A stretch of 64,000 nt of DNA, taken from the NCBI GenBank assembly GCA_017889545.1, contig JAGFZV010000009.1, positions 1 through 64,000 of the forward strand, in the 5' to 3' direction. The notes beneath the pieces are model-generated. The model made no database searches. It saw only the letters and a list, made by a program, of their open reading frames with translations, and had not been told where the DNA came from. Source of the DNA: Bacillota bacterium. GTDB lineage: Bacteria; Bacillota; Negativicutes; CTSoil-072. Shown here piece after piece: positions 7,573-15,932 of this stretch (position 1 is the stretch's first letter; the number at the start of each line of letters is the position of its first letter). The position numbers were made by a program, and so were the translations under genes.

Positions 7573-8425
7573 GGAATTCATCCACCTTTTTCTTTAAGAT
7601 TTTCATATAATCTGCCGTGTTCAGCAGAAAATCTTTTTCTTCGTCAAAATTGGTCAATTCCAGTTCAGCAACCCAGCCTTGCTCATACGGATTTTCATTG
7701 ATCCGTTCCGGCGCAGTCAATAGTTCTGTGTTCACTGCCACAACTTTGCCGCTGACCGGGCAAATCAGCTCGAAAACCGCTTTGCCGGATTCGACGTTTC
7801 CGGCTTCGTCGAATTGTTCCAATTCTACCCCGACTGGTGGCGGCGTAAAGAACATAATATCCGACAAACTTTGCTGCATGAAGTCCGTGATCCCGATACG
7901 GGCCCGATTACCGACGACCTGCAGCCAGCAATCGTTCTCCGAAAAATAAAATCCTTCGGTCGGCACACGGAAAATAAACTTATCTTTTTTATGGATGAGG
8001 TACTCTGCAGGAGCAGGAAATTCCACAGCTTGAACCATTTGTTCCGGTACGGCGGTTTCTTCTTTGATGAATTCATCCGCCATCGCAGTACAAAGGGCAA
8101 TTTCTTTTTCGCTGAGTCGAAGCGTATCTGTTGGCAGTGTCACGCCCCGTTTTTGCGCCTCTTCCGTCACCGTCATTTTGCGAAAAATTTTCAAGCCCTT
8201 TTCGCCGGCCAGTTTGCTGGCGCAGCGTGTTCCGCAGCCATCCACAACCAACAGCGGATTTTCTTTTGCGATCTTATCATAGCGGGCATCAGCAACCCGG
8301 TAAAATACCGGACAAATCATTTCATTTTGCGTGCCTTCGCAAAGAAGCATCGCAATTTCTTTGGTCATTTGCCCAGCACATTTGTCCAGGCCATTGCAGG
8401 GTAAAACAGCGTATTTGTCACTCAT
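7550..8425 (-). CDS. Fusion of a DGC domain with a lipoyl-type GcvH-like domain
   Basis: 291 residues. Residues 1-85 are a DGC domain (LPCNGLDKCAG with C10 and C16; VDGCGTRCAS with C64 and C68). Residues about 150-270 are a glycine-cleavage H-protein-like domain: RARIGITDFMQQSLSDI, then VESGKAVFELICPVSGKV, in which K215 fills the lipoyl-lysine place of H proteins, then NPYEQGWVAELEL. No glycine decarboxylase genes are nearby, so a role in glycine cleavage is unlikely. Lpd, encoded three genes upstream, is the natural partner to reoxidise or reduce the lipoyl arm. It overlaps both neighbours by a few bases. Confidence 0.82.
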   Translation of the reverse strand: MSDKYAVLPCNGLDKCAGQMTKEIAMLLCEGTQNEMICPVFYRVADARYDKIAKENPLLVVDGCGTRCASKLAGEKGLKIFRKMTVTEEAQKRGVTLPTDTLRLSEKEIALCTAMADEFIKEETAVPEQMVQAVEFPAPAEYLIHKKDKFIFRVPTEGFYFSENDCWLQVVGNRARIGITDFMQQSLSDIMFFTPPPVGVELEQFDEAGNVESGKAVFELICPVSGKVVAVNTELLTAPERINENPYEQGWVAELELTNFDEEKDFLLNTADYMKILKKKVDEFHVNKQKG

Positions 8426-8717
8426 GACTGCTCATCGCCTCCCGCGTTTCTTTGATTTTCTTCGATACTTCCGCCTTACTGGGGAAGGTTAGCGCATCCG
8501 GACCACACGTTTTGCTGCAGGCCCGGCAAAATACCACACAATTCAAAGGGTTGGCAACGACAAGCTTGATCGGTTCATTTTCCCGTTTTTCAAATACATG
8601 GTGCGGACAAAAGTCAAAACATTCCATGCAGTAGTCGCATTTTTCATAATCAATCGTCGGTTTCCAGTCAATCGTATCTCTGGGCACACCCATAAAGGTA
8701 TCTTTGTCTTCGCTCAT
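8418..8717 (-). CDS. Two-cluster 4Fe-4S ferredoxin-like protein
   Basis: 99 residues. The first cluster motif is CDYCMECFDFCPHHVF (Cx2Cx2Cx3CP-like); the second is less regular, NCVVFCRACSKTCGPDAL. Cytoplasmic, no transmembrane segment. The stop overlaps the start of the DGC/H-like fusion gene and its start abuts the HdrA-like gene, so the three are tightly coupled. It probably passes electrons between the HdrA-like domain and the lipoyl/Lpd couple; direction is unknown. Confidence 0.82.
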   Translation of the reverse strand: MSEDKDTFMGVPRDTIDWKPTIDYEKCDYCMECFDFCPHHVFEKRENEPIKLVVANPLNCVVFCRACSKTCGPDALTFPSKAEVSKKIKETREAMSSHE

Positions 8718-9100
8718 TATTCTTCATCCCCCTCAAAACCCAATTCTTTAAGCGCTTTTTTTACTTTTTCAATCGCCTTTTCATTGGTCATGTCTCGAAT
8801 ATCGAGCATAACAGCATCTTTTTCCACATCAAGCCCCGCATCCTTAAAAGCCTGTTTAAACATTTTTTTCTGCATATTGGGCGCGCAGGCTCCAATGATT
8901 ACCTTCCTGTTTGCTTTCAAAAAGTCCGCTAGAAAACGGTCGCCATCTTCTTCACAGAGCTGCGGATGAATGAATCCGTATTCTACCGGAAGTTCCACCC
9001 GTACCTGGTTGATAAAGTCCCAAATGTCCATTGCCTTAAATCCCGGACACTTTCCTGTGCATACGCACATAATAAAGCCATAACGTTCTTTTTCTTCCAT
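8717..9100 (-). CDS. Stand-alone HdrA N-terminal-like domain
   Basis: 127 residues from ATG 9100 (GGGAGGAA 8 nt before). It resembles only the first 120 or so residues of heterodisulfide reductase subunit A: IMCVCTGKCPGFKAMDIWDF at the N-terminus, QLCEEDGDRFL, VIIGACAPNMQKKMFKQAFKDAGL, then IRDMTNEKAIEKVKKAL. The FAD domain and C-terminal ferredoxin domains of HdrA are missing. Conserved cysteines probably hold an Fe-S cluster or a disulfide. Lies between lpd and the ferredoxin gene. Confidence 0.72.
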   Translation of the reverse strand: MEEKERYGFIMCVCTGKCPGFKAMDIWDFINQVRVELPVEYGFIHPQLCEEDGDRFLADFLKANRKVIIGACAPNMQKKMFKQAFKDAGLDVEKDAVMLDIRDMTNEKAIEKVKKALKELGFEGDEE

Positions 9101-9144
9101 GATAAATTCCTCCCTAACTTTAACTATTCCTCGGTTTTGTTCTT

Positions 9145-10542
9145 CTATGCTTTGTGGATCGAGCGTCCGACTGCATCGGCGCACGCTTCCATAACGGCTT
9201 CGCTCAACGTGGGGTGAGGATGAATAAGATCCGCAACCTCATCGGCGGTATGACGGAAAGCGATCGCCATTGTCATTTCGGAAATCAGTTCCGTCGCGGA
9301 TGATCCAAAAATTTGTGCGCCTAGAATAATGTGGCTCCGGCTATCCGTAACAACCTTCACCAGTCCTTCCCGTTCGCCCATGCACAAAGCTCGTCCGTTG
9401 GTACGGAACATGAAGCGTCCTACCCGCACTTCATAGCCGTTTTCAACGGCTTCTTGCTCCGTCATGCCGACTGCAGCCAATTCCGGCTGAATATACACAC
9501 AAGACGGAAGCGCATGATAGGTCATGACCTTCGACATCCCCAGCGCATTTTCTACCGCGATCCGACCTTCCGCATATGCTTTGTGGGCCAGCATCTTTCC
9601 GCCAATTACATCACCGGCCGCATAAATTCCCGGAAGGCTTGTTTGCAGATGTTCATTAACGATCAAGGCCCCCTTTGCATCCGTTACCGCCCCTAATGCA
9701 AGCAATCCTCTCGGTACTGACGGTTTTCGACCGGCAGCAAGCAGCACGTAGTCGGCTTCCAGCTGTTCTTCTTTTTCTTGGCGTAAAAATTTCACAGTCG
9801 TTCCTGAATCAGCAGCAGTAATTCCCGTGACTGTGCTGGATAATTGGATTGCAATTCTTTGGCGTTTCATACTCTTCAGTACTTCAGCCGCCATTTCACC
9901 GTCTTCGTTGGGCAAAACCTGATCGGCCATTTCGATAATGGTAACCTTGCTTCCTAGTTCATTAAACATCTGGGCAAACTCCAGGCCAATCACTCCGCCG
10001 CCGATGATGGTCAAGCGGTTTGGTACAGCTTCCATCTCTAGGATTTCGTTACTCGTCAGTACAGTCGGTGCGTCTATTCCCGGGATAGGCGGCCGCATCG
10101 GCACAGACCCGGTAGCTACAAGAAATTTCTTGCTCTGTAGTTCCAGCACGCCTTCTTCTGTTTCCACCTTCAACCGGTCAAAATGAGTAAAATCCCCTTT
10201 TCCTTTAACAAGATGGATCCGGTCGTTGCGCAGCAAATATTCCACACCCATGCGTAGGCTCTTAACCACCCTGGCTTTTCGGCTGTGCGCTGCGGACCAA
10301 TCTATTGGCAGCATTGAAGTCGTCACGCCAAATTCTGCTCCTTTGCGGAAAAGAGCATTGAACTCCGCTGTCCGCAACAATGCCTTGGTTGGGATACAGC
10401 CTCGATTTAAGCACACGCCGCCAATTTGATCGTGTTCAACGATGGTAACACGCGACCCAAGCTGCGCAGCCCGAATGGCTGCCAAATATCCGGCTGGCCC
10501 TCCGCCCAAAATAACAAGATCCGCTCGTTCTTTCCAATCCAT
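9145..10542 (-). CDS. lpdA: Dihydrolipoamide dehydrogenase (E3)
   Basis: 465 residues, full length. FAD site GGGPAGYLAAIRAAQLG, redox-active disulfide GGVCLNRGCIPTK, NAD site GGGVIGLEFAQMFNELG, second FAD site GIYAAGDVIGGKMLAHKA, and the C-terminal catalytic HPHPTLSEAV (His-Glu). First gene of the ten-gene unit; GAGGAGATGGAG precedes the ATG. There is no 2-oxoacid dehydrogenase E1/E2 nearby, so its partner is probably the lipoyl H-like domain of the fusion protein three genes downstream. Reaction: NAD(H)-linked oxidation or reduction of dihydrolipoyl/lipoyl. Confidence 0.95.
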   Translation of the reverse strand: MDWKERADLVILGGGPAGYLAAIRAAQLGSRVTIVEHDQIGGVCLNRGCIPTKALLRTAEFNALFRKGAEFGVTTSMLPIDWSAAHSRKARVVKSLRMGVEYLLRNDRIHLVKGKGDFTHFDRLKVETEEGVLELQSKKFLVATGSVPMRPPIPGIDAPTVLTSNEILEMEAVPNRLTIIGGGVIGLEFAQMFNELGSKVTIIEMADQVLPNEDGEMAAEVLKSMKRQRIAIQLSSTVTGITAADSGTTVKFLRQEKEEQLEADYVLLAAGRKPSVPRGLLALGAVTDAKGALIVNEHLQTSLPGIYAAGDVIGGKMLAHKAYAEGRIAVENALGMSKVMTYHALPSCVYIQPELAAVGMTEQEAVENGYEVRVGRFMFRTNGRALCMGEREGLVKVVTDSRSHIILGAQIFGSSATELISEMTMAIAFRHTADEVADLIHPHPTLSEAVMEACADAVGRSIHKA

Positions 10543-10567
10543 TTTGTCTCCATCTCCTCAAAATATG

Positions 10568-10594
10568 ATTTGATGATCAAATGAGTATATTATA
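10568..10594 (-). promoter_or_regulatory. Operator and -10 box of the redox operon
   Basis: On the minus strand a TATAAT (10589-10594) is followed by the perfect palindrome ATTTGAT-G-ATCAAAT (10568-10582), 25 bp before the lpd start codon. Position and form suit an ArsR-family operator that blocks transcription start. Confidence 0.55.
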
Positions 10595-10769
10595 AAATTG
10601 TAATATATATAAACATAGAATACCCCCCCATATGTTAACTGTCAATTGTTTTTCAAAATTATTTCCGTTCCCTAGTTCCTTTCCCTCGTTGTTTCATCGT
10701 ACTTGTGCTTTAAAGGCGGAACCAAATTACCCATTTTTGTCCGAAATGCAAAGTTGGCTTCCATCGCCT

Positions 10770-11642
10770 TTACAGACCTTTCCAATCTGTCGTTTCGCCT
10801 GTCAAACGGCGATAAATACACGCAGACAGTGCAGCAATATAATCGCTGGCGTAATCGGTATCCAACGTTGTTTTTGTAAAAATGCTAATGATGACCGGAC
10901 CGGCTTCCCCCTCTACTACACCAACATCGGCCAATATATCGTCCAACTCACCCACTTTGTGGAGAACACGGCGTCCTTGCATATAACGGGGCAACTCATC
11001 GTTGAAAATTGTATTGGTTAAAGCATCTTTCATGAAATTTGTTTTTTCGTTATTGATCAAATTTCCGAGATAGAATTGTTCAAAAAACAACCCCATATCC
11101 ACGGCGGTAGTGACGTTCGAATAACCGAAATCCTTCCGCGCTTGAGGGTCACGAAGCGTTGTATTTTTCATCCCTAGCTGCACAAAATGCTGTTGGATAA
11201 TTTCAGGCCCAATCGTTTCTTCTATTTCATCCAGAAAATCGGCAAAATAGTCATTATCACTTATGCTCAACATCAGTGAAATACCGTTGTCATATTTACG
11301 ACGAGTTTCTTGGTCGGCTAGGTCATAGAATTGACGATACATGACAACAGAAACGGGAACCTTGATAGTAGAGGCAGAAGCAAAAATTTGATCAGGATTG
11401 AACACCATCACTTGACCGGTTTTGAGATTTTTGGCATAAACACTAACCGAACCATCAAATTTTCCTGCTATTGGACAAATATCAGCTAAAACAACAGGTT
11501 CTGGTGATACAGTCGTTGAAACAACGGATACCAAAATCGGCTTGCCATTAACAGAGGTTTGGCTTTCGGCAAAACCGGTCAATGGAACGCCAACCAATAA
11601 CAATAGGGTCAGTACTCCATAGATCATTCTGTTTCGTGTCAT
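10770..11642 (-). CDS. Class A beta-lactamase-like serine hydrolase, exported
   Basis: 290 residues with an N-terminal signal peptide (hydrophobic run YGVLTLLLLVGVPLTGFA, cleavage near AFAES-type site). Active-site motif SASTIKVPV (Ser-x-x-Lys), SDND in the place of the SDN loop, and HKVGELD in the place of KTG. These three fit the beta-lactamase class A/PBP-like fold. KTG is changed to KVG, so activity on beta-lactams is uncertain; a peptidoglycan or other serine hydrolase is possible. Monocistronic, followed by an empty 227-bp gap. Confidence 0.78.
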   Translation of the reverse strand: MTRNRMIYGVLTLLLLVGVPLTGFAESQTSVNGKPILVSVVSTTVSPEPVVLADICPIAGKFDGSVSVYAKNLKTGQVMVFNPDQIFASASTIKVPVSVVMYRQFYDLADQETRRKYDNGISLMLSISDNDYFADFLDEIEETIGPEIIQQHFVQLGMKNTTLRDPQARKDFGYSNVTTAVDMGLFFEQFYLGNLINNEKTNFMKDALTNTIFNDELPRYMQGRRVLHKVGELDDILADVGVVEGEAGPVIISIFTKTTLDTDYASDYIAALSACIYRRLTGETTDWKGL

Positions 11643-11910
11643 TGTCCTTCTCCTTTTTCAAAGCCACGTGCTCTGCTCAACGGAGTATGTATTCCCGTTG
11701 AAAGCTTTTTCCTTCTTTCTTGATACTATATTCATAAAATACCGGCGGTCTCTCTTGATGTTTCATTTTTTATTCAGGCTGAGCCTGAACTTGTACAGCA
11801 GTGATTGTTACGGCGTTTAGATGTCTTTCACACTGCATCTTTCTCCTCAATACAAGCTTAAAGTATAGATCAGCGCTCGGTCTCTTTTTAAGCTTTTCTT
11901 CCACTTATTG

Positions 11911-12528
11911 TTATTTATCATGCGGCACACAAACATACCATGCCGCCCGCAAATCAACATTGATAACTCGAATATCCTGAAAGTGCTCCTTCATCTCCAT
12001 CTTAGCTTTACCAATAAAATTGAAATAATCTCCTCCCTCGAGCCATTCTACTATATTTGTAAGAACAGATCTATTTTCATTGTAATCGTATATAATGACC
12101 AAATACTTGCTTATCCGACTCATCTCAGCGTACATCGTTTTTCTATCATGTTCATTTAGTCCATGTGCCACATAAGATGCAATGGAAATGTCAAAACTTC
12201 TATCCTCAAATGGCAATCTTTCAAGGACGTTCGCCAGTATAAACTCAATTTCTTTGTTTTTTTGTTTTTTTATAGCAATGTTGAGCATTTTTTGAACTGT
12301 ATCGACTCCAGTTACAACAAACCCTTTTCGATGAAGCACAGAGCATAAAGCACCCGTCCCACAGCCAACATCGATAATATTTTTGTACCCGGATAAATCC
12401 AATTCATTTTTTATCTTATCTAAAACTACATGATAATTTCGTTTTTGATATTCATAAAACAAACCATAGATAGGAGCAATCCAATTAAAAACTTCATTTT
12501 TATTTTTATTTTTATTCTTTTGGTCCAT
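11911..12528 (-). CDS. Class I SAM-dependent methyltransferase
   Basis: 205 residues. Motif I IIDVGCGTGALCSVL, motif II VTGVDTVQKMLNIA, and ERLPFEDRSFDISIASYVAHGL give the SAM-binding Rossmann fold. Substrate unknown. The start at 12528 follows GGAG by 7 nt; a GTG two codons upstream is less well placed. The N-terminus is a short low-complexity (KN)n run encoded by an AAAAAT-type hexamer repeat (about 12497-12520) that could vary in copy number without breaking the frame. Codon use is AT-richer than neighbours. Confidence 0.8.
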   Translation of the reverse strand: MDQKNKNKNKNEVFNWIAPIYGLFYEYQKRNYHVVLDKIKNELDLSGYKNIIDVGCGTGALCSVLHRKGFVVTGVDTVQKMLNIAIKKQKNKEIEFILANVLERLPFEDRSFDISIASYVAHGLNEHDRKTMYAEMSRISKYLVIIYDYNENRSVLTNIVEWLEGGDYFNFIGKAKMEMKEHFQDIRVINVDLRAAWYVCVPHDK

Positions 12529-12595
12529 GAACACACGCTCCGCTTCCTATCCTTTTTGTTTCTATTTTTCATGTCTTTTGCATAAATATCCAGTT

Positions 12596-12778
12596 TCAAA
12601 CGGATGTTGTATGCGTTCTTATTCCATTGATCCATTCACTCTGTACTTCTACCATATGATAAATAGCTTTACCTAAACATAAATTGGTGCAAGTCGTACG
12701 ACCTACGACGCATTCGTACGGGTTTTGAGCTCTAAAGCCGTTTTCTGTCCATTCATAAAAATTTTTCCCGCAATTCAT
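12596..12778 (-). CDS. Possible small Cys-rich protein or remnant
   Basis: 60 residues from ATG 12778 with Cys pattern MNCGKNF...YECVVGRTTCTNLCLG, which could bind zinc. The coding-like sequence continues upstream in frame (DAVELC) to a TAA, without a ribosome binding site, so this may be the 3' part of a damaged gene. No family recognised. Confidence 0.3.
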   Translation of the reverse strand: MNCGKNFYEWTENGFRAQNPYECVVGRTTCTNLCLGKAIYHMVEVQSEWINGIRTHTTSV

Positions 12779-12998
12779 GCACAATTCTACTGCATCTTAC
12801 TCATTTTTTCGGATCGATGGTTGGAAGCCAGTTCGCCTTTTCGCTTGAATAACCTGTTAACCATGCCATAACAATCCTCTCTTTTTTTATATTAATTCTT
12901 TACTCTTATTATAATCCCTTACAAGTGTTATTTACTTTATTTTAAAAAATTCGCAAGAATATTCGCAGCATTTAAATTAAATGCATCGCTGACCAAGA

Positions 12999-13033
12999 CA
13001 ACTATTGACTGTGTCGATAGTTGAAAGTATAGT
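12999..13033 (+). promoter_or_regulatory. Promoter with overlapping palindromic operator
   Basis: TTGACT (13005-13010), 17-bp spacer, TATAGT (13028-13033). The inverted repeat CAACTAT-N11-ATAGTTG (12999-13023) covers the -35 box, so a repressor would block this promoter of the DGC gene at 13087. Confidence 0.6.
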
Positions 13034-13086
13034 AATGTCACATGATAAAATTTTAATATTATCATATTGATAGGGAGGAATTTTGC

Positions 13087-13455
13087 ATGAGTGATATTCA
13101 ATCCAATAGTGAAAAACGAATTGTATACTCCTGCTCCGGATGTGCCGATGTGGGTGAATTGGCGGATCAGGTCTCTCGGAAGCTCCGCAAAGATGGGTAT
13201 GCCAAAGCTAGCGGCAGTTGTCTTGCCGGGATCGGAGCCGGATTCTCTTCTTTCATTGATGCTGCTAAAGAGGTCGAAACTGTCGTTACCGTTGATGGCT
13301 GTCCAGTCGGCTGCGCCAAAAAGATAATTGAAAATATTGGAATTACTCCACAAGCTATATTTTTGACCGAACTGGGCGTTGTAAAGGGACAGACTGCTGT
13401 AACACCCGAATTAATCAACCAAATGACACAATCAGTCGCCAAAAAGTTATCCTAG
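13087..13455 (+). CDS. DGC-domain putative zinc-binding protein, solitary
   Basis: 122 residues. YSCSGCADVGELADQV at the N-terminus and TVDGCPVGCAKKIIENIG in the middle show the DGC pattern; SGSCLAGIGAG adds a further Cys. It is the fourth DGC gene in 7 kb and the only one with its own promoter, lying just before the arsenic genes. AGGGAGG stands 9 nt before the ATG. Function unknown, likely linked to metal(loid) or sulfur stress. Confidence 0.78.
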   Translation: MSDIQSNSEKRIVYSCSGCADVGELADQVSRKLRKDGYAKASGSCLAGIGAGFSSFIDAAKEVETVVTVDGCPVGCAKKIIENIGITPQAIFLTELGVVKGQTAVTPELINQMTQSVAKKLS

Positions 13456-13554
13456 ATAAATTGCATACAAGCCTTGTGTCGATCTTTCTAATCGGCGGCA
13501 GAAGTCGTTGGTTGCACCTATGTCCATAAGATAAAATTTTATGCTTTCTTATGG

Positions 13555-13607
13555 AATAACAAAAGTATCCAGCACGCTTAATCAGCATACTGGATACTTT
13601 TGTTATT
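13555..13607. terminator. Bidirectional terminator
   Basis: AATAACAAAAGTATCCAG pairs perfectly with CTGGATACTTTTGTTATT between the convergent DGC and acr3 genes. Confidence 0.85.
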
Positions 13608-13656
13608 TATGCTTTAAATCAACTTCACCTTTGTATCATAAAAAACAATACTGCCA

Positions 13657-14658
13657 CTAATGAGCTGCAAAATATTTTTTAAAATACAATGCCACATTTA
13701 CCAAGCCAATCATCACCGGCACTTCAATCAGCGGTCCGATCACCGCAGCAAACGCCTCGCCGGAATTGATACCAAAAATAGCTACCGCAACTGCAATGGC
13801 GAGTTCGAAGTTATTGCTGGCAGCCGTGAAGGACAAGGTGGTTGTTTGCTCGTAATTGACTCCCATTCGCCAACTCAGCAAAAACGAAATCAAAAACATG
13901 ACTGCGAAATAAATAATCAACGGAATAGCAATCCGCACCACATCCATCGGTAGTTTCACAATATAGCTGCCTTTAAGTGAAAACATAATTACAATGGTAA
14001 ATAATAGAGAAATCAGCGCCAGAGGACTGATCTTAGGAATAAAGGTATTCTCATACCAGTCGCGACCTTTAGCAGGCAGCAAAAATCGCCGCGTAAGATA
14101 CCCCGCCAGGAAAGGAATACCAAGGTAAATCGCCACACTCATGGCTACATCCTGCATGGAAACCTGAATTTTCATCCCCGTAAACCCAATCCAGCCCGGC
14201 AATACCGTAATGAAGAAATAGGCAAAAATCGAATAAAATATCAGTTGAAAAATGGAATTTAATGCTACCAATGCTGCGGCATATTCCGTATCACCGTCCG
14301 CCAGCGAATTCCAAATAATCACCATCGCTATGCAGCGAGCAAGGCCGATTAGAATCAACCCTACCATGTATTCCGGCTGATCCGCTAAAAAGGTAATCGC
14401 CAAAATAAACATCAGCACCGGGCCGATGATCCAGTTTTGCACCAAAGATAAGACCATGACTTTAACATTGCGAAACACATTGCCCAGTTCCTCGTATTTC
14501 ACCTTGGCCAGCGGCGGATACATCATGACAATCAAACCAACCGCAATCGGTATGGAGGTCGTCCCAATCGTAAACTTGTCCAGCCACGCGGCAATTCCCG
14601 GAAACAAATAACCTCCGCCAACACCAATCGCCATTGCCACAAAAATCCACAATGTCAA
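13657..14658 (-). CDS. acr3: Arsenite efflux permease, ACR3 family
   Basis: About ten membrane segments; [19 protein letters not shown] contains the conserved Cys needed for As(III) transport in Acr3. The protein exports arsenite from the cytoplasm. From the TTG at 14658 it has 333 residues, but the family N-terminus [15 protein letters not shown] is encoded in frame upstream (to 14688), preceded by TTA and a TAA stop, with no ATG, GTG or TTG. Start is therefore unresolved (CTG at 14670 or a lost start codon). It follows the radical SAM gene by about 50 bp and probably shares its transcript with arsR. Confidence 0.92.
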   Translation of the reverse strand: MTLWIFVAMAIGVGGGYLFPGIAAWLDKFTIGTTSIPIAVGLIVMMYPPLAKVKYEELGNVFRNVKVMVLSLVQNWIIGPVLMFILAITFLADQPEYMVGLILIGLARCIAMVIIWNSLADGDTEYAAALVALNSIFQLIFYSIFAYFFITVLPGWIGFTGMKIQVSMQDVAMSVAIYLGIPFLAGYLTRRFLLPAKGRDWYENTFIPKISPLALISLLFTIVIMFSLKGSYIVKLPMDVVRIAIPLIIYFAVMFLISFLLSWRMGVNYEQTTTLSFTAASNNFELAIAVAVAIFGINSGEAFAAVIGPLIEVPVMIGLVNVALYFKKYFAAH

Positions 14659-14711
14659 AAATCGATCCAGAAATGATAATCTCTTTAATTAATGTCCTAG
14701 CTCATAACCCT

Positions 14712-15911
14712 CTACGGACAAGCAATCATCCTTCTGGCCCACAGACAGTCGGCACAGGATGGACTGTTGCCCCAGCAATCCATTTCGTTGCTTTCGGTAT
14801 AATTGCACCCGTCCAACGATTTGCAGTCCGTGCAGGAAGGAAAATGATAGTCCTTTACGGTTTGCCTGAAACGGACATAACGGGAATCCATCCAAATCTC
14901 ACGCAATGGTTTTTCGTTCACATTTCCCAAATGGTAAGCACTCATTCGCTTTTTCCGTCCATAGACATAACATTGATAGCTATGCATCAACGCATAGCAA
15001 GGACTGATATACCCCATATGATTGATACACAATGATTTATCGGCAATAAATTTACAATATCGCTCGGTTCGCAATTTCATATTTGCCATCTGCGCACGAA
15101 TCGAAGTCAAGAGTGAATCTTGACCAAATAAGTTTCCGGTATCATCCAAATCATAGACAATTTCATCCTTCATGGATTCATGATAAGGCATCAAATTGGT
15201 AACCACCACTTGGCTGGCATGCAAATCCCAGGCTAACCGGATCAGCTTCGGCAGACGGGCAAAATTTTTCTTCATCGCAACGAATTCAATACCAAGCTCC
15301 GGTTTTTTCGTGTTCTTTTCCTGCTTTAACGATTGCAACCGGACAACATTCTGATAAACACTTTGAAAATTGGCGCCTTGCCGAATTGCATTGTATTCCT
15401 CTTCTTCCGGACTATCTAATGAGGTAAACAAGACATCCAATTCAAGATCAATCAAGTTCCGAATCATTTCTTCCCGCAAAAACGATCCGTTAGTAATCAT
15501 TTCTACTCTCAATCCAAGCGACTTTACTGCTTTCAACATGTCAAAAATACGTGGATGCATCATGGGTTCACCAAAACCGCCAAAGTGAACTGACTGCAAG
15601 TCGGGTAACCCTTTGAGGCTTTCCAGTATATTTTCAAACGTTGTCCAATCCATGTGAATTAATTCATCTTCCCATGAACTGCGAATACAGGTTATGCAAT
15701 CAAAATTGCATTTCGTAGTAACTTCAATATAGATCCGTTTGACATCCGGAAGCAACGGCACGATCTGATAACCATCTGCTGTTTTAAAAAATAAAGCATC
15801 CTGTTCTTGTTTTAAAGATATCGGCAGTTTGGTAGAACCATCTTTTTGAATCCTTACTTTCTCTCCGGCTGTTAAACACTGAATTTGCGGTTTTTGCAAT
15901 GACCTTTTCAT
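14712..15911 (-). CDS. Radical SAM/SPASM protein in the ars operon
   Basis: 399 residues from ATG 15911 (GGAGG 6 nt upstream). Radical SAM motif CNFDCITC (CxxxCxxC) after YIEVTT, GGFGEPMMHP as the SAM-binding GGE-like motif, and a Cys-rich C-terminal SPASM-type region (CINHMGYISPCYA ... CTDCKSLDGC ... CWGNSPSCADC) for auxiliary Fe-S clusters. CITCIRSSW resembles radical SAM maturases linked to tungsten oxidoreductases, but no such enzyme is encoded here. Between arsR and acr3 it may modify an arsenic compound or a peptide. Substrate unknown. Confidence 0.8.
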   Translation of the reverse strand: MKRSLQKPQIQCLTAGEKVRIQKDGSTKLPISLKQEQDALFFKTADGYQIVPLLPDVKRIYIEVTTKCNFDCITCIRSSWEDELIHMDWTTFENILESLKGLPDLQSVHFGGFGEPMMHPRIFDMLKAVKSLGLRVEMITNGSFLREEMIRNLIDLELDVLFTSLDSPEEEEYNAIRQGANFQSVYQNVVRLQSLKQEKNTKKPELGIEFVAMKKNFARLPKLIRLAWDLHASQVVVTNLMPYHESMKDEIVYDLDDTGNLFGQDSLLTSIRAQMANMKLRTERYCKFIADKSLCINHMGYISPCYALMHSYQCYVYGRKKRMSAYHLGNVNEKPLREIWMDSRYVRFRQTVKDYHFPSCTDCKSLDGCNYTESNEMDCWGNSPSCADCLWARRMIACP

Positions 15912-15932
15912 ATTCTTCCTCCACACAACCCA

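Noticed and set aside
12494-12522. Hexamer repeat at the start of the methyltransferase as a phase-variation switch
   Set aside because: The unit length is six, so copy changes alter only the KN run and not the reading frame.
12780-12860. Second possible UGA-selenoprotein (MAWLTGYSSEKANW... then TGA)
   Set aside because: The frame ends 14 codons after the TGA and no stable hairpin with a G-starting loop follows.
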